Translations under genes and position numbers: made by a program
The notes under the pieces: model-generated
The model's database searches: none
Told to the model about the DNA's origin: nothing
Seen by the model: only the letters and a program-made list of their open reading frames with translations
Assembly: GCA_026874595.1 (NCBI GenBank)
Contig: CM049313.1
Location: 66,470,159 to 66,534,158, forward strand
Length of the DNA: 64,000 bases
Direction of reading: 5' to 3'
From: Sipunculus nudus
Lineage: Eukaryota > Annelida > Sipuncula > Golfingiida > Sipunculidae
Shown here: piece by piece, positions 36,834 to 49,763 of the stretch
How positions within the stretch are numbered: the stretch's first letter is position 1
Layout of the letters: each line of letters begins with the position of its first letter

Positions 36834-36878
36834 GTGTGTGTGTGTGTGTGTGTGTGTGTAGTTGGGGGGGGGGGGGTA
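36834..36878. repeat. (GT)n followed by a G-run
   Basis: gtgtgtgtgtgtgtgtgtgt, then tagttgggggggggggggg. Other G-runs of 12 or more lie at about 38921-38935, 39327-39342 and 59531-59546. Confidence 0.9.
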
Positions 36879-37779
36879 TATACTCGTATCGACGCCTCTG
36901 ATAATACTCATGCTTTAAATATACAGCCGTAACTTCGACCATGCCAAAAAAAAGTATAATATAAAATCCTGATCCATTGCAAAGATAGCACTTTCCTCAC
37001 TCACTCCAAAGAGTGTTCTCATCAATATTCGTCCATTCAGAAGACAGTATTATCCCTATCCATTCTATTGAAAATAATTATAATAAGCGTGTCAAGGAAC
37101 TGTATCCCAAGACAAAGTCTTGACTGCGCGATAACTCAACAACTATTTCATGGCACAAACTTGACATGTGCATAGATAGGGTTGAGAGGACCAAGCCTTT
37201 GTTAAATGACCTTTACAAGGAGAGTAACCTTGACTTTGAAAAGGTCCATTTATGTTGAAGATCCCACAAAATCCTAAATATATATAAATATCTTTAATAT
37301 AAGCAAGCGGTCCAAAGATCTCGGAAAACTTTGTCTTGTACGGGAGAGTGGTGGCGCTACCTACTATCCTTTTCATGCCTTCGTGCCTTTTAAAACCCCA
37401 ACATTGCCACTTGAAAGAAGTGTGAGCATTATAAATCAAAATTTCTTTGATATTATTCATAGATGTGGGTTATAGGATCAAGTCTATGTAAATTACACCG
37501 GAACGAAAGCTCTTATTGGGCTGATTCTTTGTATATGCCAGAACGGGTGTTATCAGACAAAGGAGAGCGGGTGTCGCACGTTTTAAATTTCGGCTGGATG
37601 CACAAAGAAATACCACGCTTTCATTGCTCTGATTTCAATTCTGTGCTGTGCGCACCCTGGTTTTCCAGCCCAGAGAATCTTACCAGACAAAGCAGCGGTT
37701 ACACGCCATGATTTCTTGGACAACTTCAGTATATAACCCCTGCGAGAGAAGCCGGTGATCTTGAGCTCGGATTCAAGGT
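36879..37779. other. Intergenic sequence without recognised features
   Basis: Short frames only (such as 37463-37711), with no visible domain. Possibly degraded repeat. Confidence 0.35.
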
Positions 37780-38330
37780 GAAATATTCGAATATATAGGT
37801 TTTCTGCTTACCCCTTTACTTTTGAATTACTGCATCTGTTTCCTTCAAATTTGACACAAAAACAATTTCACTAATATCTCTGATCTTTTTCAAGACTAGT
37901 GGCCTTGACCTTGGTTTCCGAGGTAAAACCTGAATAAAAGTAGTAGTTTGGGGATCTCAATAACTTATAAATAACTGCATATTTGATACACGATTTGTCT
38001 CCACCAAGATGTCGGACAAGTTCAATCATTTAAACCTTGACCCTTGTGGCCTTGGCCTTGTCAAGGGTCATTATATGCTTCTGAAGAAGGGGTCGATTTT
38101 AGAACGTGATATTTCGTGATTGTTTCGCGATACTAGAACGGCATCTCCGGTGCCAGATATTTCTAGTCGGTCATAAGAATATTGAGTAAAAAAAATCAAA
38201 AGATTCAGCCAAAGTTGTTATTGAGTCAGGCAAACGATCGTGACCACAGCCTTGTAATAACAGACATCACAGCAAGATGCCTTCAAACCAATCTCCAGGT
38301 CACCCCGTAAAAACTGAAAAAGTATATGAG
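37780..38330. repeat. Decayed 'ccttgacctt' repeat
   Basis: Repeated gtGGCCTTGACCTTGgtttc and CCTTGaCCcTTGTGGCCTTG modules, with 'caaatttgacacaaaaac' and 'caccaagatgtcgga', resemble the core units of family 3. No boundaries are visible. Confidence 0.35.
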
Positions 38331-39771
38331 ACAGACGCCGAGCATAGCAACATTTCTAAAGAAATAAAAAAACTTAGCACATAGAAAAAAATTAATTGTA
38401 TTCATCATGAACCAAGGCCCTGACAGCAACTTCGTATACCATATATGCAAAAACACCCAACCTCCAAAGGCGGTTACAGATTAAAATATCACAACAAGTT
38501 TACTTTTTGCCTGAAAGTGAAAAGTATAATCATTATTTCTTTATGAAATTTAGACACCTATAGAATATGATTTTCTTTACTGTTCTAAAAATCCAGACAA
38601 AATCTGGGATTAAAACTTGGCGCGGAACAAGGTACACACTTGGTAGTGGTTGTAGGCCTGTAATTGTTCCAAAACGATTCTCTGTTCCAACAGCCCCGTC
38701 AACCTAATATTTCGCGATAATCCTTTCAAATATATTTTGCCACGACAAATTACCTTTAATCAGAGTAAGTAATGTGACGATTTATGATGATTTAAATAAG
38801 CATGAATAAATATAAATATTTACCCTGCGACGCCGGGACGGTTTTGACCTGTCTAGAAAGAGCTTAAAAAATTATGACGTCAGTTCAAGTAGCCATGTCT
38901 GTTTATCAAAATAATGCACCGGGGGGGGGGGGGGGTATTTGTGACGTAACAAACGTGTGATGTACAAATTCCATTGTGACGTCATCACAACCTACGTCGT
39001 GTGGGTGTAGTTTTAGTCCATCAGATTAGGTCGTAAATGAAACTTTGCAAGACCGTCCGTCATCTGTTCAGTCATATTTCTCTCTGATATGCAGGTAAGC
39101 TTTATTGCATTGTATAAAAATTATCACGAAAAATCAAGTGACTATTGCTTCCTGTCTGTGCCAGTATACCGGCACAGGGTAAGGAATAAGACCAATTATG
39201 GTTTCTCAGGGTTTCAATTTGGACGATCATTGGTCTGAACCCAGCAAACCGTGTTATAGCAAGCTCTGGACATACGCCAAAAAAGTATGCGTCGATTTTG
39301 CACAGCGTATGACAACTGCTGAAGAAGGGGGGGGGGGGGGGGAGGAGTACATGATGATTATGTCTAAACTCTACAAATTAACATCGAAGATATCTCATGA
39401 TATTTTATATAAAAAAAGATACATTGGATCTTTGAACATATATTTTGAATAAGTGGATACCGCCCGGAATTAAATCGTTTTGATGTACGCCAATCACTCT
39501 TTTTTTTTAAGTCAACCCACATTTGTTGTGTTCAAGCAAATCCAGATTTAAATGTTCCTTTATTTGTCAGTCACGTCTCATGTGATAGATCCTGTTCATG
39601 CGCATACGCAGAAAGCGAAGACAACATTCGAATGAATGTTGAGAAGAGTTTGTGCCTGAAAAAAATGCAGTGATCAGCGCAGTCAGTAAGTGCGTGAATT
39701 ATGTCTAAAGACAGTTGATAGAAATAGCCTCCGAGATGTAGCCTAATATGAACTGCACAAGAAATGTACAA
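38331..39771. other. Intergenic sequence without recognised features
   Basis: It contains two G-runs and one 84-codon frame (39198-39452) that is kept open by a poly-Gly G-run. No gene is supported. Confidence 0.35.
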
Positions 39772-40263
39772 GTTACTCTTATATAAAAGGTTATATTACA
39801 CTTCAAATTGTTTCCGCTTCATCGATCTATCATGACAACAAGACTACTATATGGTAGCCCTGTATCCGTTGCCAGCAAAACGGGTACCAGCCCAGTGTGG
39901 AGCGCGGAGAGTCAATGTTGTTTCACTTCGTTTTGACCGACAGTAAACCGGTCCAGCAATCTGTGTGCACAGCGCCATGTGCCAGTTACGCTCATGAGGC
40001 CTATAGGTAACGCGCTGTGTTAAGAGCGTAGTGCCGGTGGGATGTCAGGCCTTTCTTTGTGAGCCCGTTTTGCTGCCAGTCAAAATGAAATGTAACAACC
40101 TGACAGCATTGGCTCTAGGCACTATGTAATCCTCTCTGGGTTGGTATCCGTTTCTCTGGCACCGGATGCATGGCTACGAAAAAAATTCTTAATGACTTAA
40201 TAGGTCGATGAAGCAAAGAACAAAGTAAAAGTGTAATATGACCTATTATTTAATAAGAGTATG
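39772..40263. mobile_element. Foldback/MITE-like element with ~130-bp inverted arms
   Basis: The left arm 39772-39905 (gttactcttatataaaagg, ATATTACACTTcaaAtTGTT, GCTTCATCGAtCTAT, GTATCCGTTGCCAGcaAAAC) is mirrored by the right arm 40125-40263. An inner pair (cAGCAAAACGGG and CCCGTTTTGCTG) lies between. No coding capacity. Confidence 0.7.
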
Positions 40264-41425
40264 TATCAGTAAAATCTTTCCTTCACCTGACGTCGTCATT
40301 TTTAATTAATTGACGGCTTGAATATTATGGAGAGGGATATGCATATCTTCAGACATCTATGAGTGTCAAGGCAACCCTGCTTTTACTTAGCAATACTAAC
40401 ACACTAGCTAAAAATCGATTTTAATTAGTTAAATTGTTAATTTCAAAGGCTGAATGTGAAAGCTGCTACCGTGTCTATGGAAACGCGTCAGGTCGTTTGG
40501 AAGGATATGCTCAAGTGTAGTGCTTGGTAGATCATGTGATCAAAGGTATGTACCAGGAAATTTGAATATCTGCTGATGACTATAAGGATAGCTTATTGGT
40601 AGCAAAATATTTCCACACGGAAAGAATGAAAGAAGTGCCGCGACACGGCCATAAAAATAATTAATCATGTATATATTCTCTACTTACATCTTGTTATAAC
40701 TGTACCAAGATCAAGTGTCAACTTTAATTGATCAAGCACACTGTGATTAGCACACTATCTATCCTTATTGTGAAACCTCGGTCCAGAATTCTCTTATTGC
40801 CATCTTATTTCTACATGTAAAGTCTAAAGAAACCTCTGATTGTAATGTGTTCTTTAAGTACTATCAACAAAAGGTAAGTACTTTACTAAATACTTTACCA
40901 AGTAATTTTGCCATATTTCTCTGAAAAAAGTGATCTGCATTTGCTTTAATGGTAAACAACGCACAATATTTCCTGTAAGTAGAAACAGTGAAAATATCGA
41001 ATTATGTATCGCAGTACGCTACCAAATATCGCGGTTTATTGCAATATACGAAATATGTAGGCGATAACATTCCCTAAAATTCTAAATTAACAGAAGTCGC
41101 TCGGTATTTCAGCCCATAACTTTCATTGGGTAAATTTCAGTTCACTTGGAGTAATGAGAGCTTGGGGTACCATAGAAATTCAGTCTTCTTTACTGAGATT
41201 CTCTTTGTTACATGTAGTTATAACTGATGTTTTCAATTCTTTAATATGATATCTGCTGTTAGTTTGTTACACGTAATTAAATTTAACGTTTAATGTTTTC
41301 TAATCTGTTTTCTAATCTTATTTTATTACATTTAGTTGTATTTAACTTTTTTTTGGTGGAGGTAACCGTCTCCATTTTTATGTTGTCTTACCTAATTGTA
41401 ATCTAAGTTATCCATCCGAGTTCCA
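40264..41425. other. Intergenic sequence without recognised features
   Basis: AT-rich, with no supported frame or repeat. Confidence 0.4.
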
Positions 41426-41758
41426 TTCTGGTTCGGTGACAGGGCGGTATCGTGTCATGGTGTCACCCAGGCCCGGTTTCTACCGAACCTGTGGGTCCTG
41501 GGCATGTAATGATCCCATTCCATGCCCCCATTCCATGGTCATAACACCTAGGATCTCTCTCAATGTCGCACCTTTTTTATAGTAATACCCAGCCGAGGTA
41601 CACAGCCTTGCCATTAGGCCTGCAGAGCGCTCACCCTGCGTGTGGGCCTACCGTGCAAAATCTCAGCGCTGTTAGGGTGAGATTTGAACTCACGACCTCC
41701 CAGCTTTGAGCCCTTTGTTCTACCCCAGACCAGAGCAGCCGGTCATGTCGCTGTAGTT
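41426..41758 (-). mobile_element. tRNA-derived SINE, minus strand
   Basis: Read on the minus strand, GGTCTGGGGTAGAACAAAGG (A-box region) is followed by GGGAGGTCGTGAGTTCAAAT (B box GAGTTCAAATC at about 41684-41694). The body has CACCCTAACAGCGCTGAGAT and GGTGAGCGCTCTGCAGGCC. A diverged relative lies at 58560-58672, so this is a dispersed family. Confidence 0.7.
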
Positions 41759-43500
41759 AATGCTGTATGTTCTTGTTACTGATTGTAGTGTTAATATGTT
41801 ACATGTCCTTATACTGGACTCAATCGGCGCCGCCGCCAGCCGAGTTATGATCAAGCCGAGCCGAGTTTATCAGGAAGCACCGGCAATATGGGCCGATTAT
41901 ATGAGGCTCAATTGGCTTGAGATAAAATTAATACGAAATTGTAAATGTTTTTCAATAAAAAATGCAAGGAACAGGGCTTTCAGGAAGGCGGGGGAGGCGT
42001 CCCTGACGCTCGAAATCTTTTACGGTCGCTCAGTTCCGAGGGTCCAAAAGTCCTAAGGGGCGTGCGCGAGTTTTTGGTTTTTAATACCTTGCAGCAGTCA
42101 ATGAACCCAATATCAGGTGCCTCAACCGAACCCTCAGTGATGTAAACACCGTGCTGAAAACTGAAACTTTCATTTGGCAAAATAAGCACATATCCATATA
42201 ATGGAATGATTTCTAATCATATAATCATATAATAATTATAAAAATTGCAAAAAAGTTTCAATTTTACATAACCATTCAACCTTGGACACGTATATCATCT
42301 CCCCTTGGGACGCTATACTCGACAATTAATCACAAACTATTTAAATGTAAAACGTATGCAAGATGTCACTTGTAACATAAATAATTTGTAAAATAAAACG
42401 GGTATGTTGGAACATATTCAAATGAATGCCTATTAATGTCTGATCAATCCAGCCGTCATTTTGCAAGCCGAGTCAAGCCACGAAACTCGGCTTACTACTA
42501 AAGGCAGCTGTCTTTTTGTCCAGGGCAGCCACACTTGTGTAGCTCATACAGCTCTGGGCTCTAATGCTACATCTTTAAAAATCTATTAGACATTGTATAT
42601 CATACATGACGTGATCATGCAATGTCATAGAAAAAGTGCAGAACTGCTCCTGAGGGGCTTGTTCCTCAGATATGAGGTCCTTTCTGGTCCTAAGTACTTA
42701 TGATCCTTTAATAACACCGTAGTCTACCGAACAACAGGTTTACTGGCGCTTTTGCACGCGTCTGGAACTTGATTACGAGAGAACAGAAAAATAAGGGGTG
42801 GATCTTCTGCATTAGTGGTGGAGCATGAGATCAACAAAAGGTCATATCTCCAGCGTCTGGATAGCAATTGACACTTCCTGAATTAAAAAGTGAAAGTTAT
42901 TTCAGGATGAAAACAGAAAGGTCTGCCAGGGTACTTTAGATATGGGTTATGCCAGTCCTGCACAACAGTTATGGTCAAGCCAAGCCTAATAATAACATAT
43001 AGTGATAAATTGTTTGCACTTTGTCCTGGCACAACCCGGTATAATTTATAAAAAAAAGTAATTACATAATCTAAATAAAAATCATGAAATGTTCCCGAAG
43101 TAAAATAGCCAAGCGTAATAACTTTAAATTGTGGATCATTTGAATTTCCAAAAACAATATTTCTACGAAAAAAGACTCTTAGCATTCTAATGCGTGATTA
43201 TATAAACTTCAGATTAGTGATATAATTTCATAAAAATGAAAAAGGTGCACCACGTGTCCAATAAGATTTAATTTTTTTTTCGAAATTGCTATCAATATGA
43301 AATTGAATTCATGAAAAATTGTATTTGTATATACAAAATGAGGAAAATATAGGAAATTTTTCCTTGTTGATCATTATTTATACATTCATTTATCAAACTA
43401 ATCTTGGATCGACTAAAATATCAAGGCGCTACCCGTGTACCTAAGGTTGGAACACGTATTGAGGTATTGCCAAATGTACACAAGGGACAAGTGGGCTCAA
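41759..43500. other. Intergenic sequence without recognised genes
   Basis: Two overlapping frames (41760-42145) fall in a GC-richer patch with cgagccgagttt/aagccgagtcaagcc motifs (41850 and 42470), which suggests repeat ends. I see no protein family. Confidence 0.35.
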
Positions 43501-43504
43501 ACTG

Positions 43505-43805
43505 GGATGTGGTGGCGTAAAGGTTAAGGGCGATGGATATGTGACCGCAAGGTTATGGGTTCGCGTCACGACCTGACTGCCGTCTGCGCTAAGACTCCTA
43601 GGCAAAGTCTTAACCACAAGGTACGGTCTTTTGACCCAGGAGTGAAAGAGTACTGGTCATGGGAGGAAGGCAGATGTAGAAAGAATAACCTTCTAGCTAC
43701 GGGTTATGGCTGCTTGGGTTGTATGATCCCTAGGGAGCCGAGAAAGCTACAAGAATGATCAGGCCCGAAAGTCCAGGAAGGCAAATTGTAAAGTCGGATG
43801 AGACT
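43505..43805 (+). mobile_element. tRNA-derived SINE, plus strand
   Basis: GTGGTGGCGTAAAGGTTAAG (A-box region) and AAGGTTATGGGTTCGCGTC (B box at about 43555-43568) are followed by a body (CTAGGCAAAGTCTTAACCAC, GTATGATCCCTAGGGAGCC) and a gCCCGAAAGTCCAGGAAGGC-rich end. It is not the same family as the SINE at 18122 or 41426. A 67-codon frame inside it is not a gene. Confidence 0.65.
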
Positions 43806-45650
43806 GACACCATGGTTGATATTAGAATATAACCCCAACCTTTAACTTTTACGTTTTATAACAGCCGCTTACTCTACAAAGGACAACAAGAAAGAAAGAA
43901 GAGATTAAAGCTTACGGGTGAAGAATAAATTTGAAGTTTATAGATGCAGGCGAATACTGCAGAGTTTGTTAATAAGCGAATATCAAGTTTTCACAGAGAA
44001 CAGCCACAATTGAATGTAAAGTTTTTATTTAGTGTGTGGCACAGATTCCGCAAGAGTTTAACCTCTGTCCTGCGGGACTCATCTTATCTTCGAGGAATAT
44101 ATGAGGACCGGGTTTATTTATTACCGGGGGCAATGAACCATTCGAGCATGAACATAATATGACAACATTTGAGTCAGACGGCATATCTCAATCAAAATAA
44201 TCACACTTGCTATAAATTATTTTGTAAAGTATTGAAATACCTTCAGATGTACTTAGATCAGTCTTACACAGCCTGATGTGTAACTTACTGTGTGAAACAA
44301 GCTTATTGCAAATCTTGGACTCCAGCTGTGTCAGAATTAATATCTTAATTATATCTTTCATAATCGTAGTTTGTTTGAAAAGAGAGCCTGGTTCTTGGTA
44401 TGTTGGAATGACTGACCCAGTATTATAAATCAATAATATATATATATATACAAACAGCATTGTTGTCGTTAATCACCAAATCAGTCCCTATTATGAGACC
44501 AAACGTGCTTTGTTAAGGTGGTTTAAGTGACCATTTTTAACCTAAATTACCCCATCTGCCCTGCACTGTGATGAAGAACTTAGCACCAGGACGGACTGAC
44601 AAAAAATGCCGGAAAAAGACATAAAAGAAAGAAAAGGCCTTACTAAATAAGCGACTTCCTTAGAAATAAACATGTTTATGCCTTTCACAGATATCAGCTT
44701 TGTGATTAAACAATGAGTAAATCTCCAAAATTGGTAACATTTAAACTGTGATAGATCATGGTTTAATTGTCTATAATACATCGTTGCTGTTTCGCCCCCC
44801 GCAAATGACATGCTTTCAATACTTTCCTAAGTAATCGTTTATAGCCTTCTCAGCATTTCAAGTAATTTGGAGAATTCCCTGATTTTGTCCTCGGGATGAA
44901 TACTGAAAGTTCTGAACTCTATTGGAGAGTGACATACTTAGAATCCATCACAGCTTATCAACCACTTGATACGTTGCTTGGGCATGAGGCAAAATACAGT
45001 ATATTTAGTCCTTTTTGATTGATTGTTTATTTCCACTTTCATATAATAACTTAACTAACAATATATATGACTTACCCGCGCTTGCAAAAAAACATAACCC
45101 CCGCCTTTTAAAGGAGGTAACAATATATATGAGTATAACAGAAATAAATAAATTCGAACAAATTCTAATGAAAGGGTAAACTATGAACTGTTAACGTACT
45201 AGGCTTGCAGTGTAATGCAACTTGATGAAAACGTCTAAGTATAGATTAATATTTTTATTTTTAACCACACATTTTCGGAACCACACGACTAAGGAGCTCT
45301 TAACTATCAAAGCTTATGAATAATACTCAGTCTGTGTATACACTAAGGCGTCTTCATCATAATCATCATCATCATTTTATATTCGTCAAAAAGATAGACT
45401 GATTGCTGTAATTTCAAAGACAGAAATGTAAAATACATCAAACAAATTTGTCAGACAAACAACCGGTCAAAGTATGACAAAAGTTTAATTTTGATGAGGG
45501 TTGGAAAATAACATAATTTTTTTCCCGATTATTCAGCAAACACACGTTTCAACATTTGCACCTCTGCTTTTGTACAAACAATAACTCCCCACCTGACTCT
45601 AATGTATTTATGCAGAGATCGATTTAACGAATTGGTACATTTTGGAGGCA
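43806..45650. other. Intergenic sequence without recognised features
   Basis: Only short frames and a small TA run near 44440. Nothing is supported. Confidence 0.4.
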
Positions 45651-45654
45651 GATT

Positions 45655-45975
45655 TTAAAACCAATATTTCTTTCTTCGCAGGTTGGGGGATGGCTTCTCT
45701 TTTTGTTTATAAGGTTTATACCCAGACTCCTGGAAGAGGACTGTTGACAAAAAGCCACTTAGCCTTTTAGATAAAAGACTTGGGATAGGCGCGGAACACC
45801 ACAAAACAGTTCCTTCGTTATAAACGCTACATCCTTTGGCAGTTTTCCTTCTCTGTTCCACACGTCCTTTTAATACAAAGAGCTGATAGTCTTCTAAAAT
45901 ATATGCATCAAGAGGACGTTTTGATACATTGTTGCTTTTTGATGAAAGGAAATCCGGGGGCGAGGTGTCTGGTCC
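45655..45975 (-). CDS. Possible terminal exon of an unidentified gene
   Basis: A 107-codon minus-strand frame starts right after a good acceptor (ggttttcttccag) and ends in TAA. It encodes a non-repetitive peptide containing AYILEDYQLFVLKGR and CSVYNEGTVLWCSAPIPS and ending in a basic tail (KPSPNLRRKKYWF). Codon composition is balanced rather than AT-skewed like the flanks. I do not recognise the family, no partner exon was found, and it may be a chance frame or a retroelement piece. Confidence 0.25.
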   Translation of the reverse strand, partial: GPDTSPPDFLSSKSNNVSKRPLDAYILEDYQLFVLKGRVEQRRKTAKGCSVYNEGTVLWCSAPIPSLLSKRLSGFLSTVLFQESGYKPYKQKEKPSPNLRRKKYWF

Positions 45976-46834
45976 CTGGAAGAAAACCATTGAGTGTCGT
46001 AACAGCTACCAAACATCGCCAAGACGAGTCTGATAATTCTGCTCCTTGATGTTGGCGCTAAGGGCCGAGTACCCTTGTGGGCCTCAACCGGAAGTTCCCT
46101 AATGACAAGTTAGATATTAAGGGTCGTCGGCCCAAGAGAGAGGTGTATAAAAAATAATTTTTTCCGCAAAAATACATAAAAGAGTGACCGCTGATGCAAT
46201 AACTAGGTTAATCATCGGCCTGTACGTTAATCATCGCCCTGTACTTGTCTCATATCAAGATTTGCCTCTCAGTCATACAGTCTTTTGAAAAACATTATTT
46301 TCTTTTTTAAAATATGATTCACGCCCTACTTTAATAGAGTATACAATCTACTGTCTAAATGATATATTACGAGCTTAGATTTTGAGAGATTGTCAATGAA
46401 TATTTGCTTTAACAACGAACGTCTTCTAGACATAATATAATAACCATTTCTTGATTAAGGGTTCTTATTTTCATAATATTCCTTTTCCCAACTTCAAAGT
46501 TCTTGATCTCAGACACACACCTCTTGATGCGATCATATTTAATGAAAATTACGTCACATAATGTCTAAAGTAGTACTTGTGTCTGAATTGAACAAAAAAA
46601 AATCAGTGAGCATCCTACTCATTTAAAATACAAATGGCAGAAGGTTTTACATAAATATTTTCCGCTTTGCCAGAGTAATATCTATTACAATATTGCTGAG
46701 ACGAGAGTAAGGTACGTGATGGGCGTGCCACGCATAGAATACGACGTACCAGTGACGTCATGGCTATATAGTTTCGACGGATTGTGGTGGTAAATCACTT
46801 CTGAGTTGCACTAGATTTTACGGATTATGAATAC

Positions 46835-47575
46835 ATGTGTTACGACCCATAATGTAATACGACGGTTGGTCCATAATGTTATAACGGCCCGTATTGTAAT
46901 AAAACGACCCATAATGTAATAATCATACCCTACCCATATTTTAATAAAACTGGCCCATACTGTAGTAACGGCCCATAATGTAATAAAAAAAACGGCCAAG
47001 ATTGTAATAACGGCCCATTTGGTAAAAAAAAAAACGACCCATATTGTTATAATCATACCTTACCCATAACGTAATAAAACGGGAAGTGGGAAAAACGGCC
47101 AATATTGAAATAACATGTATTTAAGCTAAAGAATGAATCCCAAATCTCACAGGCGATATGTCTTTTGAGAATACCTTCTAAAATGACAGCCATTTTGGTT
47201 CCTCATTGGTATAAGAGATGCAGTCATAATGGAAATCCAGTAAAACAGTCAACATTTATGTTGTCTACGTAAATTTGACATGAATTTAATCATAATCTTC
47301 TAAACTGCATTTTTTTACAATATTAGTCTTTTTGTCCATTTTAGCCCCCGACATGCAGATTACAGTAAAGATGAGGCAAAGTTATTACAATGCTACTCAT
47401 TTATTATTACGGTATTGGCGATTATTACAATATTGACCGTTTCTACAACAAAATAGGCAGTTTCTACTACAATACTGACCATGGTTACAATATGGGTCAT
47501 TATTACAATATGAGTCGTAATAACTACCCTTAATGTAATAAACGTCCCATATTGTAATAACGGCAAATATATATA
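46835..47575. repeat. Inverted minisatellite array, left member
   Basis: Imperfect ~20-base units of CGGCCCATAATGTAATAA type run from 46835 to 47110. The complementary form (ATTACAATATGGGTCATT) runs at 47380-47520, and the first form returns at 47510-47565. The open frame on the minus strand (46811-47056, W-T-I-W-A-V repeats) is the array translated. Confidence 0.75.
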
Positions 47576-47577
47576 TA

Positions 47578-48868
47578 CAGTGAAACCTGTCTAAAGCGGA
47601 CAGTCAAGGGACTCAATCATTTTGTCCTTAATAGTGAAGTGTCCTTATTAGGCAGGTTGTTCTTGGTTGATAACTGGAGGATTATTAATAAAGACAACGA
47701 ACAGCTGCAAGAAGGTGTTTACTGTATTATAGCAGATTTCATGTGTATGTACAACATATTCATGCACACATCATACATTCAATATTCATATACAAACTGT
47801 GATTATTTTTACTTATCTCAAGTAGTGAACAATATAAGGAGAAAAGTCTATGAAGACGTCCGTTAAAAACAATGTTCACATTCTCGCGGACGCTCTTTTT
47901 CGCTGATTCACTCAGTTGAATAAGCTTGACTTTCTCAGATAGCATAATCTCCCGCCTAGGTGTACGTGTGGTGCCACCTGGTGGCATTGCCTAAAAATCT
48001 CCTTGTTCAGCTGGCCAAATGCGATAATCTCAAAGATAATGACGACGTTGATAATGCGAAGATTGTAATGGCTAAGAACCTTGGAACATTCGTTTTTATA
48101 GGTAATTGTAGCCTTAGTATATAAAAACGTTTTTAATGATGGTAGTTTGGTTTGATTTGCTTTAATGTTGAAGGCACCCGAGATTAAACGAACCCCGAGG
48201 AGCTTGTGCACGGCGGCACGGTACAAACAGCTACGGAGAGAGCAGTTGTTTGACACTGAGCAGATCAGTTTGAGATATACTAAGCAAAACCGATAAATTA
48301 ACATCAAAAGCCTGCTATAACAAAGGGGCTAATTTTACCGTTGGATATTGCGTGGTGAGATCAGGGACGCATGGGTAATCGGTAGCCGTTTAATTAATTC
48401 AATGACGCGAGGTCGAGCGAAAGATATGTAGCTTCGCAACGTGTGAATGATCAACCGTGAAATAAAGTTACACGATGTTTACCGTTTCATATTTTCTGTG
48501 TTTAACGTAGGAGCACATCACACCGTGACATGAGCACTAACACGCATCAAGGTAACAACTGGGGACTGCATAATCCTTTGTGTTCCAGTCCCAGGTGGGA
48601 CTGTACCGGTGGTCTTTGATGTTGCCCGGGGCGAGTGATCAGAGTCCGCCGAAGGTGGCGTATCATGTCCGCATTTGTCAGTTTCATTTACTCTAAGAAT
48701 GTTGGTTTGAGTTGAAATCTGCTGTTCGTTATCCGCAGTAGTGAGGTGTCCGCCTTACAGAGGTTCCGCTTATACATAACTTATATGGAATTTTGAAGGG
48801 ATTTAACTATCTTGTCCGTTATAACCAGTTGTCCGTCTGAGTAAGGTGTCCGTTAGACCAATTTTCCT

Positions 48869-48870
<2 letters not shown>
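47578..48870. mobile_element. Tigger/pogo-like DNA transposon remnant (~1.29 kb)
   Basis: The left end CAGTGAAACCTGTCTAAAGC continues GGACA, and the right end, read as reverse complement, is CAAGGAAAATTGGTCTAACG continuing GGACACC. These are diverged terminal inverted repeats of the CAGTGgAACCTC pogo/Tigger style, flanked by TA. Subterminal GTCCTTA/GTCCGTTA repeats occur at both ends. A piece of transposase helix-turn-helix is visible inside. The element is internally deleted and non-autonomous. Confidence 0.65.
47856..47960 (-). pseudogene. Transposase N-terminal HTH remnant (pogo/CENP-B type)
   Basis: The minus-strand frame encodes PRREIMLSEKVKLIQLSESA followed by KKSVRENVNIVFN. This resembles the first helix-turn-helix of Tigger/Jerky transposases (R-E-x-L-x-x-K-V-x-x-I-x-L...S-x-R). 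The rest of the transposase, including the DDE core, is absent. Confidence 0.5.

Positions 48871-48959
<89 letters not shown>
48871..48959. repeat. (TA)n microsatellite
   Basis: About 89 bases of pure TA abutting the right end of the Tigger-like remnant. Confidence 0.95.
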
Positions 48960-48961
<2 letters not shown>

Positions 48962-49695
48962 AATACTAATCAAGGAAAACCCCTAGAAACAGGCCAATGG
49001 GATTGGGTGAGGCACATTGTTTAGATTCATTTCGTAAATGGCGAGATTTCCTTATTCCTTTGAGACCAGGGCATTTAAATAATGTTATAAATATTAATTA
49101 GCAAAAGTAGTAAATAGCAATATAGCTATAGACTTATATATAGACAAAGTAACTGGGGAGCAAACATTACTCCTTCCCTTTAGCCCCTCCCCCTTCGAAT
49201 TTCTGGATCCGCTACTGATGATGGCCCCCGCCCCTCCCTCAAACCTGGCTAAGCCCCAGAATCTCCCCCGCCCTGAGCCCTATGCTTTACCTCTAGTACA
49301 CAGAATCAGGCATTTTCAAATTGTTGTGATGTTTGGGCGTAATGTTATTTTTTTTAAAATTAAATTGTATAAGTGTCACTCTTGAATCGCACGAATTACG
49401 CATCCAGGTGTTAACTTCAAATACGCGTTTTGAAATTTTTTAATCTATGCGACGTGTTATTGACCTATGCATATAAGTGCATCAAATATTGCAGCAGTAC
49501 CTACATTTATAATTTCTCAATCTCGGGAGGTTTCAAGAGATCATATAAAATATTCTCTATGATACATTGAGCAAAACTCACTGAAATTTAAAGCTTCATG
49601 TTTATTTTTTACAGAATATAAATACATTCAATGTATCGATAAAAAGAGTTTTGTATATTTTATCTTTTAAAATTGACAGAATATTTACATTTTGG

Positions 49696-49698
<3 letters not shown>
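48960..49698. other. Intergenic sequence without recognised genes
   Basis: It includes a cttcgaatttctggatccgctactgatg repeat-end signature near 49193-49220, similar to the one at 2575. Otherwise unremarkable. Confidence 0.4.

Positions 49699-49759
<61 letters not shown>
49699..49759. repeat. (TA)n microsatellite (left flank of the miniature LTR element)
   Basis: Pure TA up to the TG that starts the first LTR. Confidence 0.95.

Positions 49760-49763
<4 letters not shown>

Noticed and set aside
47578-47602. CAGTGAAACC also occurs at 62786 and could mark another Tigger end
   Set aside because: At 62786 it is part of the Penelope-like coding segment, and the following bases do not match the TIR.
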